Below are positions 10,781 to 23,972 of a stretch of 64,000 bases of DNA, in pieces. How positions within the stretch are numbered: position 1 is the first letter of the stretch; the number at the start of each line of letters is the position of its first letter. Position numbers and translations under genes: made by a program. Location: assembly GCA_035079385.1 (NCBI GenBank), contig JAVHKY010000067.1, forward strand, positions 1,231,761-1,295,760. Direction: 5' to 3'. Source of the stretch: Aspidiotus rigidus. Taxonomy: Eukaryota; Arthropoda; Insecta; Hemiptera; Diaspididae. The notes beneath the pieces are model-generated. The model was not told the origin of the DNA and did no database searches. It was given only the letters and a program-made list of their open reading frames with translations.

Positions 10781-13299
10781 CATCTTTGACCTAATTTAGG
10801 GCTATGGAAGAATTTCATCGTCTGAGCCATATACCCTGGATGAAGAGTAGGACTTGGAACAATCATATCAAGTGTTATACTCCTGCAGGAGTAATACTGG
10901 AGAAAATTTTGAATTCTGAATCTTCATTGAAGATGGATATCGACGTCTGAGCCATTTATGGAGAAGGGGATTTGAAAACCCCATTTGACGCAGCTCACGA
11001 CAATGGATTTTTTGTAGGCAGACAAGAGCGCTTCGGTCGCCATCGTATCAAAACACGTTGCTACTCGTGTTCTAAAAAGAGGGAACATAGTTCTTCATCA
11101 CATCATCAACTTAGAACTGCAGGATATCTTCAAGGAAGAAAGTTAGCAGATAAACAAAACACGCTCGACTATAAATCTTGTAATTCATAACCGTCACTTG
11201 TTGTCACAATTTCTCTTGATGGAATTCCATACTGACTTGTCTCAGGACAGGCTAATGATGGACTACCACATTTCATTCTCCTTTTAGTCTGAATACGTAA
11301 GTATACAACTTTACAGCTAGTATTTATAATAGCACTTGTCACATCAGTTTTTCTTACACTCGACAATCAACTTACCGCGATATTAGCAAAGAATGCGAGT
11401 CGTATCTTTGTTTCCGAGGGAATTTGTTCCATTAATCTATATGAAATGTATTTGTAGTAGCGAAGCATGCTCAATTCATCTCTCGTTAACTCGACAGAAG
11501 ATATCTGTTGTAGAATCTGTACATGATGTCATTTATGCTCGCAGGAAGTATTAAATAAACACTTTATTCCTGATTCACTTCTCTCTCTCTTTTTCTCGTT
11601 GTCCCTACTCGCTTTTTTACCCTCTACACTTCTATCGCCACAACGATGGATAAATTTTGCAAATTTTATTCACACCAACACGAAACTCGTACGATTTTTC
11701 CAACACGTATATAAAACATTCATCTTCTATTATGCTCGCGATTAATACGTCTCGGGTAAATTAATATTAAATTTCTAGCCGAGCATTTGCGCTGGAGATA
11801 CGAATATACGAGGAATCCGTCAAAAGGTAGACGTTCTAATTCATTGAATCGTTTCCTGCACGTAATACGTAAAGAGTTTCACGCCGTGTAAATGTTCTGA
11901 TATGAAAGGATTAAAGTTCATTATTGGTCAGACGGACTGAACCAGGGCTATCTCCGCATACGCCTTCTTTATCGCGCTTTATCGGTTTGTTTTTAAATAG
12001 TATCATCAGCCGTAAATTACTCGAGTCCTATATCGTACCGATTAAAACCTATTTTACGTAGCGTATTAGAGATCGCACGCAGTAGTAGGTAGTGAACCTT
12101 ACGCGCGAATCGATTGGAAAGCGTCGAGATTGAGTAATTTCGAATGCGGTATAATATTTTTTTGAAAAAAGTGATTTTGTACGGTGAAATTGAGTATTAT
12201 TTTGATTCATTCGATAACTTATAAATTTTACTTGCGGTGCGCACTTCGTTATTATATGTCTACGAAAGTACCAATTTCGCTTTACGTACGAGTTTCGAGT
12301 GATATTTTTCGGGTCTGTAGAACTTTGAACAAGACGTGATCGAGCATTTTGTCGCCTGATAGTAAGTACCCATAACCTCGTGGAAAATATCGGTATCATT
12401 TTTCCGAATTGAAAACTAGTCGTAATTAGTTAATTATGGAATTATGTTGAAAATAAAGAGGATAACCCTCAGTGTACTGGAAATCTAGAAGTTAAAAACT
12501 CATTAACTCGTTTGACAAATCTAAACCATAATTATGGTTTCCTCATTCATATACAGGCTCAAGAAAATATTCTTAATGATGTGCACATCGAAAAAAATAT
12601 AGAGAAAAGAATGGAGATCAATGACGGGTTTTGAGAGTCACTTTCTGACAACAGACCTGCATTTTCTCCTAGAAATCAAAATATCTTCAGGAGTAGTGAT
12701 ACCACTTTTATTACTCCTGAGCAAGGAGGGAATCGGGTCGATACTTTTTTTAAGAATCCTTTAACTTCTATTCTCATTTTCAATTATGACAATATTTGTA
12801 CATGACTATGTGAAAATTAATTCGTGATGATGGCCGTTGAATGGTGGAAGGACGTCAAGGTCCTTGATAGACATCGAAATCCCCCTTTACCCTCAAATAC
12901 CTTCTGTTCAACTGAAGTGAAATTCCTTGATGAGGGAAATTCAAACAATTTTGTAGAAATTTTCGGGGTATTTCGATAAAAACTTTTCTTAATAACGAGA
13001 AAAGGAACATTTTAGCAGCTATTTTCCTCGTCGCGGTTTCTTACCCTAGATTTCCCCGTGCATAACCGTAGCAGAAAACTCGTTTTTTTCCATCTTCTTT
13101 GTTTTCATCCAACAAGTTTAGAAGTATTGATTGATTTAATGTTGTACGTCACAGTACTTCCTTACGATTCTACGGATCCGTCTGTAGCACCAGAGTTTCC
13201 GCCACATATCTCAGTATAGACCACACATAACATTGGAGTATCTTCATAGTTATTCGCAATGAGAGTTTCCTAGCCCTCAACACTCTGTCGACATTAACA
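10781..13299. other. No gene seen
   Basis: The first ~400 bases could hold the decayed N-terminal region of the Penelope-like element on the minus strand, since they lie directly upstream of it across the foldback insertion, but I see no diagnostic motif. The rest (11.2-13.3 kb) is AT-rich non-coding DNA. A 116-codon frame on the minus strand at 12049-12399 resembles nothing and is treated as chance. Confidence 0.4.
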
Positions 13300-13940
13300 A
13301 AGGCTCGCTATTACACAGTTTTTAGCTTGGTTGAATCAAACCTAAATCACTCATGTAAAAAGAGATATTTCTAGCTGAACACTTGACGACAAATAGCAAT
13401 TTTATCGAACTTTGAATCTCATAATCTCAAATTCACTGCAAATACAATTCGATTTATGTTTATTAGAACAACTTTATCTCTAGATTAGTCGTGTCAATCT
13501 TGAATTACTCATCTGAAGAGCAATTATTTCCAAAGTACAAAAAGGAAATCAACCTTTTTATACAAACACGACTTCACTAGCGTTTACACTCGCCTCACCC
13601 AAGCCAAACTAAATCTTATAATTTTCAATTCACTGCTACTACTTTCAATTCAATCTAAATTTATGAGGACAACTTTATAGTTGGATCAATCTTCAATTAC
13701 TAATCGAAACGAGCAATCATTTCCAGCTAAGAGTACTCAAAGAAAATCAACCTTGTAAGGAATGCAATTAGCGCTCACACTCACCTCACCCGAGCCAAAC
13801 TGAACTTTTAACGAACTCTCAATCTTATAACTTCCACTTCACTGAAAATATTTCCAATTCAATTTAAATTCATGAGGACAACTTTATCTCCAGCTTCGTT
13901 GAATCAATCTTCCATCACTCAGGAAAAAAGAGACGTAAAA
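13300..13940. repeat. Degenerate tandem repeat, unit about 205 bases, three copies
   Basis: The anchor (G/A)AACAACTTTAT..., usually preceded by AT(G/T)AG, occurs near 13467, 13668 and 13877, spaced about 201 and 209 bases apart. Each is followed by a TCAATCTT(G/C/C)AATTACT-like segment and an AGCAATCATTTCC-like or AAAAAGAGA segment, then a CTCACCTCACCC(A/G)AGCC segment in the last two intervals. Units differ by many substitutions. No coding role is visible. Confidence 0.55.
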
Positions 13941-14017
13941 TTATAATTACGCACTTCATTCACAAAATTTTCTTCATATTTCTAAAATTTAGTATCTAGT
14001 ATCCCGAACTTTTTCAT

Positions 14018-14251
14018 TTTTTAGCGAGGAGCCCGCTGAGTACTTCCAGGAAATTTTTGTCCACGAGCGCGGGCGCGAGCGAGGTTGATGACGTCACGGA
14101 GAGGGGAGGGGGACTTAGAAAAATTCCTACCTCCGATCTATATATGATAGGAGGAGGACTTAGAAAAATTTCGATCCTCTAGCTATATGATAGGAGGGGG
14201 ACTTGGAAAAACTTCAGGCTCTAGGGGACTTGGGAGATCTAATTTTTTGTG
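14018..14251 (+). mobile_element. Palindrome-bounded short element, copy 2 (right palindrome lost)
   Basis: Begins TTTTTAGCGAGGAGCCCGCT, a variant of the terminal palindrome, and continues with the same body as 5285-5510: a TACTTCCAGGAAATTTT segment, CGAGCGAGGTTGATGACGTC and three GGACTT(A/G)GAAAAA units. It ends AGATCTAATTTTTT, matching the outermost right end of copy 1 (ATCTAATTTT), but the right-hand palindrome itself is missing, implying an internal deletion. Confidence 0.5.
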
Positions 14252-15222
14252 CTGATGATTCCAGCTATTCACCTCCACTCATTTACAAACAATTCAACTT
14301 CTCACAGTTATTGAATTAGTCATCGGCCCTCCTTCAATTCTGATTACAACAAGATCTCTGAAAGTTTCGCTCCCTAAACTGCACGAGAGCCGTTGAAATT
14401 CACCAGTACAAGCACTTGCGAAAATTTGGCCTAATGCTCTTTTCTTGTATCTCTTTTACCCCTTCCCGTGTTCTGCCTGTTCAACTAAAGCCACCGTTTG
14501 TTGTTGACAGGAGCTACTGTCCGAGCCAAATTAGTTTGCCGACTTACTAAGGTCTTCTAAGTACGAGGCGAAGGGTCTCAAAAGGTCTCGATTGCTTCTA
14601 CAACTCCTCTTCATTATCTGAATTATCATCAACAGCTACACCTACATCAACTGAGTAACCTGTATCTGTTAGACAAGCATCCACCCAGCAGAGCGCGAAC
14701 GACCCTTCATTAATATAACCGGTTTTTAGAACATTTGTACGGTCCGTTATTCCCTGAAAAATTCGACTACCTTGATGTAATAATTTTACTTATAGGTAGC
14801 GCTCAGGTAGACTGTTGGCGAAATGAATGGCGAGCGCGTTTTCTACACATTCTTTTCGTTAGTGTCTTTAAGAAAGTAAGTTGTGCACTTCTTTTTATAA
14901 TTTTGGCTCTGTAGTCTAGAAATGAAAAGTGGTTCTAGTCTTTGTTCTAAAATGCATTATTGAAAAATTCTCGTAATGTGCCGTCAGTGGTTTTCTACCT
15001 GTTAGGCAATTGAGGAGGTGTTTGTAAAAAGAGTGCCCGCTCAATACGTTTCTTATGAGTCGGGTGCCCTTCTCACAGATAGCTCCTCAATTATATTTTC
15101 GAGGAACTTGAGAAAAATATGATATTCAAGTACTCAAACGAACTTTGTAGGCTTAGGGTTAGATTTAGGCTGACTGTGAAATAGACTATCTCATAGAAAT
15201 TTTTTGTGTGGAATGTCTTTCT
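14252..15222. other. No gene seen
   Basis: Non-coding DNA of mixed composition between a palindrome-bounded element and foldback element 2. No repeat, RNA gene or coding domain recognised. Confidence 0.4.
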
Positions 15223-16437
15223 AGTAGGATCCCAATTGTACAGAAAAACCCGTCCGCTCGATGTGGCTGTTAAAAGCAATTTTATGATTGATTATTATTT
15301 TACATACTCAGACGAACAAATATAGCCTGTATGCCTATTTTTCTCACTCCCTGTTTTCCGAGGAACCACCCCCTTAATCTAAAAAGCTCGTTTATCTCGA
15401 GAAATATTGACTTTTTGAAAAAACTTTTCAAACAAATGTTGTTCCATTATGTCTCTTCTACAACTTTACCTCTTGTGAAAATTTCATTTTGAACAATCCT
15501 CGCCTTTCAAATTTGAAAAAATGTGGTAAAAGAAACAAAGAATCACGTTGTTTTACATTTTTAATGAGAAATTTTGAACATGCAGTCGAATATGTGATCA
15601 CAAAAAATGTTTAGAGTTCAGTTTCCTCTTAAATGATGAGTGTCAAGAAGACTTCACCCCTCCCCTCCCTCTTTTGAAAAGCTCAACCCTGCCCTTCCTC
15701 TTGGTTGAAATCGAGGTTTTGAATAGGTAGTAATAAGTCTAACCTCCAGCCCTATCATGTTACCCTTCTGAGCTGATGATATAAAAGCTGAACAAGAAAT
15801 TGAAAATTAATCTCAATCGATCTCCTCTGAGCTAGAACTTGTAACTTCTTAAGGCAGGTACTTTTTCAAGGAATTTCTAAATTTAAGGTAAAAAGATGAA
15901 GTGAACAATCATGATAAATTAAAATAAAGCATCTTTTTTTGAAAATTTATCATTAATCAAATGTTTGCGAGGCAAGAGGAGGGGCGGGGGTGGATCTTTT
16001 GAAATGAGGGAGGGGTGGGGTGAAGTCGTGGGTGAAGTCGTCTTGTCTTGATACTCATTCGGAAGGAAACTGAATTTTAAACATTTTTTGTGACTGTATG
16101 TTAGATAAAAATGTAAAAATTGTAATTCTTTGTTTTTTCTACCATGTTTTTTCAAATTTGAAGCGCGAGGATTGCTCAAAATGAAATTTTTATAAGAGGT
16201 AAAGTTGTAGAGGAGACATAATGGAACAACTTTTGTTTGAAAACTTTTTTCAAAAAGTCAATATTTCTCGAGATTGCCGAGCTTTTTATATTAGGGGGGT
16301 GGTACCTCGGAAAACAGGGAGTGAGAGAAATAGGCGTACAGGCTATATTTGTTCGTCTGAGTATGTAGAATAATAATCAATCATAAAATTGCTTTTAACA
16401 GCCACATCGAGCGGATTTACGATTGGGACCCTACTAT
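15223..16437. mobile_element. Foldback element 2 (inverted arms, short loop)
   Basis: Arms of about 475 bases (15223-15703 and about 15968-16437) are inverted copies. The outer end TAGTAGG(A/G)TCCCAAT matches its partner, as do the internal landmarks CCGCTCGATGTGGCTG, ACTCCCTGTTTTCCGAGG, AATATTGACTTTTTGAAAA and GACTTCACCC. The loop is about 265 bases. The arms are non-coding. They share a core with the arms of foldback element 1 (AACTTTTCAAACAAATGTTG here, GTTTCGAACAAAAGTTGTTC there), suggesting a common family. Nothing in it encodes a transposase. Confidence 0.7.
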
Positions 16438-19408
16438 TCTCTAGGTCCCGAGGTATCGATAAGAAATTGATTCTAGGGAGCAAGAAAGAACCAAAGCTCC
16501 GTGTGTTTCGACTTTTAATCTGCTAACTCAGATATTAAACCTAAGAAATTTCAGTAGAGTCTAGCTTTCCCTCCCCCCCAAAAAAACAAAAAAAAAATTT
16601 CAAGATGAACTTTTTTTTTTGGTCGTCATTGCCTCTACTACAGCTCTTGGCGATATAAATTCACTATCCTTAATTATGTCATCTCGACTTGATGAAATCT
16701 CAACCAAACCTGAAGCTCAAATCTGATCCACATTTCATGGGTATGGAGGGAAAGGGCCAACGAAACGATTTGGAGAAACGTTTTTTCTCTCCATTGGAGC
16801 AAACAATCGTTTCTTTTGGACATTCAACCTTTCTCTCCAGAACCCTTCATTTATTGTTACAACTCAATACTCGACCTACGAATCATTCGTGAAAGACGTT
16901 TTAATCCACATGTAAACAAAATACAAGAAAATGGAAAATGTTTTTGTAAATTTAAGAAAAAAAGGAGACCAGGTCAAGAATTTTCCGCAAGAATTTCGAA
17001 TGATAAACGGAAAATTTTTCATACTTCACGATTTAAAATTCAGAAGTTCAGTCTTTCCTACGAGTGATCATCTTGAAATTCTTACAAGTTCCTCTTTCGT
17101 GTACTTATTCCAGCAAGCCCCTCATACTGTACATAACATCAAATCAAACTTTAGAGCTTTTCTCAATCGTATTTTCTATAACTGAGTTGAAGTTTATCTC
17201 AAGACCTTCCTCCGTAAAATTTCAAAACTTTCAAAATCTATACCGTTTATCGTCTCGTTATGGCTCTTACTAATTGACGGGTTTTCTCAGAGATGTACGT
17301 GTCATATCAATTCCAAAAGAACGTTTAAAGATTAGTGTTTCGGACGAAGAATTTGGATAATATTTTCGGTCCTCGTCATGGGACGGATTTCCCTCGACGC
17401 TGATACGACCCGTTGCTACGAGCGATGGTATTGAGCTCCGATAATACAATTGATTGTTTACGAGTTCATTTCTCGTAATAAGTAATCTCTATCGTACGAG
17501 AACAACCTACATTCGAATGACACTTTGAGACTCAAGTAAACATCATCTATTTGTGTTTAAACGTAGTCAGGTCATTCGAACATGTGATTGATACGTGTGA
17601 AATGCGACCATCACACACGTCTGATTGTTCCTGTTATCATTATTTTTCTTACACAATGTCTATAAATGAATGTTTTTCATACCTTGAAATAATGTTTACA
17701 CTCCTCCTCACGTAAACTGAGTCAACCTTGATACGGTATTTTGTGGAATTACCTGGGTGTATTTGCAAAATCAGAACGGATAAACTTGAAAGGTGTGCAA
17801 GAGAATGATTTAATTCCAATTTTCTTTACGTTGTAATTATCGCAGAATACGTGTAGACAATCCTAACTTAAATTTACCTTTCAAATTTCAAATATTATTC
17901 GTTCGAACGCTCGTTGTATGAAGAGCATTTCCTATCAGAAAGGATATACTGTACTTTTCCTGTTTAGTTGACAAACATTGTCAGATTTGTTGATTTCTCG
18001 CTGCCTTGCTCAATATTCTCGCTTATTTGGTAAACAAGAAATTGAAATTTGATTTTAATAGAATTTCAATCCACGTGTACGAGTGTAAAGAACTCAGTAC
18101 ATACTTGTCAATAAAATCCCAGGAAGAGGGGCAGACCTAAGATGCAAACTGAACACGTTTAGATTGACTATAATCCCTCAAGAAGTACTCGAATTTGAGT
18201 ACGATGCTGCGGCTTGCAGGTGTACCGTCTCGTAAACAGTCCGAGAAATTTTCGTCCCCCTTTTTAGAAAACGTAATTTAATACTATTTTCTTTCGTTTT
18301 TCAACAATGTCGACAAGGCAGACAAACAAAACGCATTCTTGATTAAAGGCCTATAGGTACACGTACACCAGCGCCCTCCCTGTCACCGAATATACCGTCG
18401 ACGCCACATCACCCCTTACACCCTCCACAATCCCATACGTTCATACGCCGGGGTTGAAATGTGGAGGAGAAATGGGTATTTTCAAATTTTCTAACGGTAA
18501 CTCGTTATAAATAATTCATTCGAACGATCGCTACGAAGCATTTCGTACGTGACTTCATCTTTTTATTTCTGTTTTTCGTCGATTTTAACATCTATTCGTG
18601 CTGGCTAAGCGAGAACAGGATGCGCGAAAAATTCGCATTTCTTACATAGCAAAGTTCGTTTGACCTTCGAAATAGAGTCCGGCCGCATTTTACTCATACC
18701 GAAAACGAGCTGAGACGGCATTTTTTTCCGCGCTTCGATAATTTCCTTCAACTCTTTACAGACGCGGTTTCGTAAGAGTTTATATTGAACGGCCCTCTCA
18801 AGACCCGACCATATCGGTCTAATTCATTTATCTAGAATAGAGCTCTCCTTTCCGGCCCAATTTGAAATTCATTTGTTTCGATCTTTCAGTACATTTACAT
18901 ATATTTATACGTATTACAGACAATAAAATCGTACACCATTTCATGTTAGAGAGAAAAGAGTGATATGAAAATGCGAGGAAATTTGGTGACCGTTTATAAA
19001 AGAACTCTACTCAAAACGAGAAAATATGACGCGAGCATATTCTCGCGAAGAATGTATTCGGAATAGAAAATAGCAGGAAGTCAACGATTTGAACAATTTA
19101 ATATTTGTTCGAGTTTCTTGTGAATTAAATAGATACTGTGGGAGACAGTGCCCCTTTCAATTTACTTGTTCGACTGGAGTAGATGGCAGAAATTCAATTG
19201 ATAGAATCTGGATTACTTTCCGAGGCATTATTCGGGACATAGATTAGATTGCTAAACGCTTGGATAAAAACTCCGTCATTTGGTTTTATAATGAGTCATT
19301 TTACACCGTAATTTTGAGGTGAATGAAGTGGATCAGATCATTTTTTGTGGAAAGAAGACAAAAGTTGATTTGTGAAAGTTTTAAGGCAGTTTTGACGGCT
19401 ACATCGAC
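16438..19408. other. No gene seen
   Basis: Non-coding DNA. A patch at about 18360-18460 is C-rich and GC-richer than its surroundings. Open frames at 16.7-17.3 kb overlap in several frames and have no recognisable domain. No RNA gene or transposon end seen. Confidence 0.4.
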
Positions 19409-21190
19409 TTTTTTTTTTTTTTTTTTAATTAACGAGCTACTAGCAGCCTGCCTTCAGTGCTATGAGCTCGGCTAGATTGTGTGATTATATGCGTGAGAGG
19501 AAGTTGGCTTGTTGTAAAAAGTTGAATATGTTAGGGATGAAGGGAAAGAGATCTGAAAGTGCTTCTGTATGGTTGTGGGGGATGGATAAGGAATTACGGA
19601 GTTGGGTCAAGATGGGGCAGCAGAAGATGTGTCGAACGGATAGGGGGTGTTCAGATTCGCAGTGAGGGCATGAGAGAGGCATACGATGAGAGATGAGATG
19701 GGTGTGAGTGAGTCTGGTGTGGCCGATTCTGAGACGGGTGATGACTATTTCTTCTCTGCGTGTTGACGGATTTGAAGAGTCCCATGCGGTGGGAATATTT
19801 TTAATTTGGGCTAGTTTGTTTGAGTGTGATTTGAGATCAGACCAATGAGTGAAACATGCTTGAGTGATGAATTTGTTGATGTGTTTGGTGAGATCTGAGC
19901 GTGAGGGGAGGAAAGAGCGGTTGACTGATGGGTTATGGGTTGCTAGTTTGGCTGCTTTGTCGACATTTTCGTTTCCTGGGATACCCTTGTGACCAGGTAC
20001 CCAGATGAAGAATAATGGGATGGGGATGGTATGGAAGGTATTAATGAGAGTGTGTATACGACTTATGAGTGGGTGGGAGGAAGGGTGGTTGGATATGGCG
20101 TCGAGTGATGATAGGGAGTCGGAAATGACTAAAAATGGGTTGAGAGGAAGACGGGAGGGTAGGTTGGTGAGGATGTGTTCTAAACAGCTAAAGATTGCTT
20201 GTAGTTCAGTGGTAAAGACGGATGCGGTGTTGCGGTGTCGGTGAGAGACTGTGATGTGATCTATTGAGTAAGCAAAGCCGGTTTTGTTTTGATATTTAGA
20301 TCCATCGGTGAAACATAGTATAGGATTGTGAAAGTTGTTAAGGATTTTGTTAAACTGTGCTTGGTATTCTTCGGGAGAAGTTGAAAGACGAGGGAGGCGT
20401 TTTAGGTCGCGAATGATTTTGGGTGGAATAAAGAGCCAAGGAGGGGTTCTGGGAACGATGTGGTTAATGCAATGGAACTTGAAGGGGCGTGCTAGTTGGA
20501 GTTCTAGGTTGGAACGTAGATTGGTCAAGGAATTTTGGTTATGATGAGGGGGGAATATGCGATGGTGGACGGGGGTTTGCGGATATTGTAGGACAGTTGT
20601 GAGGAAGTTGGTTGTCAGTTTGAGGCGTCGATAGTGAAGTGGGGGGAAGCCAGTGTCTGCAAAGAGGCTTTCAGCGGGACTGGTTCGGAATGCTCCAGTA
20701 GCTATTCTGAGTGAAGAATTTTGGATGGTGTCGAGTAGTTTTAAATGAGAGGGAGGGGCGAGACCGTAAATGGGTAATCTTTAATCGAGGATGGATCGGA
20801 TTAAGCTCTGGTAGAGGTGGAGAAGGTTTTTTCGGTTACAACCTTCTTTAGGGTGGGAGAGGAATTTTAAGACATTGAGTGCTCGAATGCATTTTGATGT
20901 AGTTAGTTTGATATGGGGATCCAAGAGTGACGGTTGTGGAAATTGAGGCATCGACTTTTTCATTACTTTGGAACCCCGAAAAGTTATATCGTAATGAATG
21001 TATGACAGGGTTATAAGGAGAGAATGGATGCGTGAGACATGTGAGTGTGTAAAGTCTATATTGAAAATTACCGTTACGGTGGATAAGGAGTGAGTGGTGA
21101 TCAGAAAAGTGCGGTTTGGTGGGAATGGAGAGTCAGTATTGTTTCTAGGCATTGAAATGTGGCTTGGTTTGATACGGAGTTGCAATGTCG
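19409..21190 (-). pseudogene. Jockey/I-group LINE copy A: RT thumb, RNase H, C-terminal finger, poly(A)
   Basis: A single minus-strand frame runs from about 21185 to a stop at 19485, broken once by an in-frame TAA at 20781-20783 where the family has a tyrosine (DYG). In order: end of RT with FLSHPKEGCNR and LYQSLIRSILD; a linker with FRTSPAESLFA; an RNase H domain (about 20420-20000) with the acid residues of TDGSK, TELQAI, SDSLSS and ENVDKAA plus WVPGHKGIPGNE; and a finger CPHCESEHPLSVRHIFCC near 19640. The 3' UTR is short and ends in 18 A residues (T run 19409-19426 on the plus strand). The RT palm and the endonuclease are missing, so it is 5'-truncated. RNase H with this finger order is typical of Jockey/I-group LINEs. 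Confidence 0.85.
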
Positions 21191-21299
21191 ATGAAAACAG
21201 ATTTTGTTGCCAATTGAGAAGGCGGAACTGACTCGGTTTTCAATTTTTGGTCCATAAGAGTAGCGTTGGGAAAGGAGTCAAGTATTTCAAGGAAGAAAA

Positions 21300-22745
21300 A
21301 GCGGGATGGGGTTGGCAAATTTTTTAGGTAGACGTAGATTACATAGTTTGTATATTATTATAGGTGTAGGTAAGGGGTAACGTGGGAAATACGGGGACTA
21401 GGAAATGGAAGGGAATGGGTGAGAAAGGATCGTTGAAAGTATTGCGATAAGTAGGAAGATTGGGGGGGGAGGATGAAAGAGAATGTTGTGAACCGAGGTT
21501 TGAGGAAGTTGTAAGACGAAGTGAGGGGACTGGTAGTGAAGTAAAGTCGACCAAAATGTAGAGGTAGATAATCTGATTGGAGCAGAGCGAGAGTGAGAAG
21601 CGCTCGTGGAAATACGAATGGCGTATTTGGGAAGTGTGTCTAGAAGTGAGAGATGGGATGATGTTGCGTGTCCATATATAGGTAATCTATAATGTAGAAT
21701 AGATCGGATTAGGCTATCGTAGAGGGGGAGTAGAGTTTTACAGTTGCAACCAGTGGAAAGACGAGATAGGTATGTTAAGACGTTTAAAGCTCTGAGGCGG
21801 TTGGCTTTAATTTATTCAATATGCGGTAGTTTGAAGTGAAAGCGGAGGCTGAGGACTTTTACTGCATTAGGGTTGGAGTTGAGAACGAGAGGAGGGAATG
21901 GGGCTTCGCTCGTTTTTGTCGAACATCACGCTAGAGAAGGAGGGGGGGGGGGTAGAGGACTCGGAGGAGGATATTCGGAATCCGTGGAATGATAGTCAGC
22001 TAAGGATGGACAAAATTTTATTTTGTAGTATTCTGTGTGCGCGAAGTTGATTATTTGTTTGCATATGGGTGCTCAGGTCATCGACGTAGAAAATTCGTTT
22101 AACAGGGAAAGTGGTTTTCGATCATGAAAAGTGTTCCACTGAAGGATGATCCTTGTGGGACTCCATGAACAGAAGAGAGTTGATTTGCTTCTCGTTGTGG
22201 GAATAGACCGCGGAAAACGTATTTGTGGAGGGTGAGGAGGATTTGATGACGCCAGCCTCTCGGAAAGTCGCTTTTTAAATCGAAAAAATCTGAGAATAGG
22301 CTTGATTTATTGGAGTTCGCCTGATAGATTATCAAATTCCGCTAATGCCATCGTAGACCGGTATTGAAAATTTATGAGATTGTTGGAATCTAAAAACCAG
22401 ATGAGTGTTTGTTAAGGATCTTTTCTAAAATTTTGCCGAGGATATTTAGTGAGGAGATTGTCGGTAGGAAAGAGGGAGAGTTGAGCCTTTATTTGGTTCG
22501 AGAATGGGAATGACTATTGCTATAGTAGATAAGTTGAAGTTAGGGGAAGTGAGAGATTGCTTGTGGATAGAATTTTTGTAACAACACCGTAAGGATTTGA
22601 TCATGGCCGCGTGCTGAGGATTTGGAGCTATGTTTTACAGTACTTGAGACTTCGTGTTCCGTGTTAAGAAGGTTGTAGTATAATGGAGAGGAATCAGAAT
22701 TGAAAGAATAACATTCAGACTTTCTTGACTGTATAGAAATTATAC
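21300..22745 (-). pseudogene. Same LINE family, copy B: decayed RT domain
   Basis: On the minus strand, fragments appear in the right order but different frames: RGHDQILTVLLQKFYPQ-like residues (about 22600), IVIPILEPNK (about 22500), a WRHQILLTLHKYVFRG segment (about 22240), VPQGSSFSGTLFMI (about 22130, RT region B equivalent), a thumb block with RALNVLTYLSR and LYDSLIRSILHY (about 21790-21680), and a C-rich linker to about 21340. The palm FADD box is not visible, and several frameshifts and deletions are present. It overlaps copy A in domain content (both have the thumb), so it is a separate insertion and not the missing 5' part of A. Confidence 0.65.
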
Positions 22746-23440
22746 ATCATGAATTCACGAATCTTCTGCTGGCTTCAAGACTACAGCATTAGCATACAGA
22801 ATTTTTGTCTAATTTCGTTGCCAGAGGAATGGAAACAACGCTTCTCGAAGAGGTACGTATTACCTCCTACCAATCAAAATTTTGACTTGAAAGTAGTGCC
22901 GAGTTGGTGTAGACCCTCTTTTCTTTTATTAGAAGATCAACCCCCGTCTTTCTCATTTCATGATAGAAAAAGGTCATGAAAGAATCGATCCTAATTAGTG
23001 TTGTCAGATTCAGAATTTGCGTCTCAACTTCCAGGCCTCTTATGTCCCCCTGTAAATTGGATACCAGCATCTCATCCCCATTGAGAAAAGTTTTTACGAT
23101 ATCACGCTCGATTTTTATCTATCGATTTTCAGAGCTGACGTCGCGCTGTGGAAGGAAATGGAAAACGTAAATTGAAGTATGGTGGTATGTGGGAGAAAAA
23201 GAAAAAATTTGAAATACCACTCGATTGAAGCGGATTTGGGTTCCTAACATCCTACGAAAACTAATCCACAAATACAATTCTACAAATTAGATGAAACGAT
23301 AAGACCCTCGATTCCCCTCTATTTAACTAGTTTTTAATTTTCCTCTCCCATACCGCCATGGTTCGCTTTCCGTTTTCAAATTCGACAGGAGTACGTTGAA
23401 AAGAGTAGGTAGAACGTAAGTTTCGAAGGGGGTTGACAAG
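22746..23440. other. No gene seen between LINE copies
   Basis: Open frames on both strands overlap one another and show no domain. This may contain very decayed LINE 5' sequence, but no motif is readable. Confidence 0.3.
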
Positions 23441-23972
23441 AAGGTCGACACATTATGAGATGAGAAGAAACGCTGTACTGTTAGGTTATCTGTTTGGCAA
23501 TAGAGACGTGATAGGGGTAGGAGACCCAGAAGGAGATATGAATGCGATAGTCGAAGGTGGCTGATGAAAGGACACTTCTTCGTGGTGAGAGTCTGTACTT
23601 GGAAAAGACCGAGGAGTAGGTGAGTACTTCAGAATCATAGTGTTCAAGAGTTTGATATTGGATTTACTACTTTGGTTATAGTGTAAAGAGGAGCACCGTA
23701 ATCAACGAGGCTTTTATACAGTTGAGGAAGTTTGCGGTCACACCCCTTATGGGGGTGGGAAAGATGCTTGATTATGTTAACCGTATTCGAAAATTGAGCT
23801 TTGATCGTTTTATGTAAGAGATCTAAGAACGTTGAAAATGAGGCCGAGGAAGGTGAAAGTTGACTGCGAAGGGAGTGAGATTGTAATACGCCTGTGTTTT
23901 TGAAAAATGACCACACCCGTCTTACGAGAGCCCTGATCAGAAACCCAACAGTTTCTTGCTTTGAGAGAACAG
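23441..23972 (-). pseudogene. LINE copy C, 3' part: RT thumb and C-terminal finger (RNase H deleted)
   Basis: Minus-strand reading from 23972 begins with CWVSDQGSRKTGVVIF, matching the family's ..WASDRGFRFSSSKTGLVIF segment with a small deletion, then a thumb segment with FLGL and IKHLSHPHKGCDRK (about 23760) and LYKSL..DYGAPLY. It then jumps past the RNase H to HEEVSF, LSHSYLLLG and a finger region with DNLTVQRFF (about 23600-23450). The order agrees with copies A and E, but RNase H is missing and frames shift. Its upstream part lies at 27776-28150; the 3.8 kb between is an insertion. Confidence 0.65.

Noticed and set aside
12049..12399. 116-codon minus-strand frame
   Set aside because: No domain, no start context and no similarity to the repeat families around it.
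19462..20544. Plus-strand frames opposite the LINE copy A coding region
   Set aside because: Shadows of the minus-strand RNase H frame, which carries the recognisable motifs.
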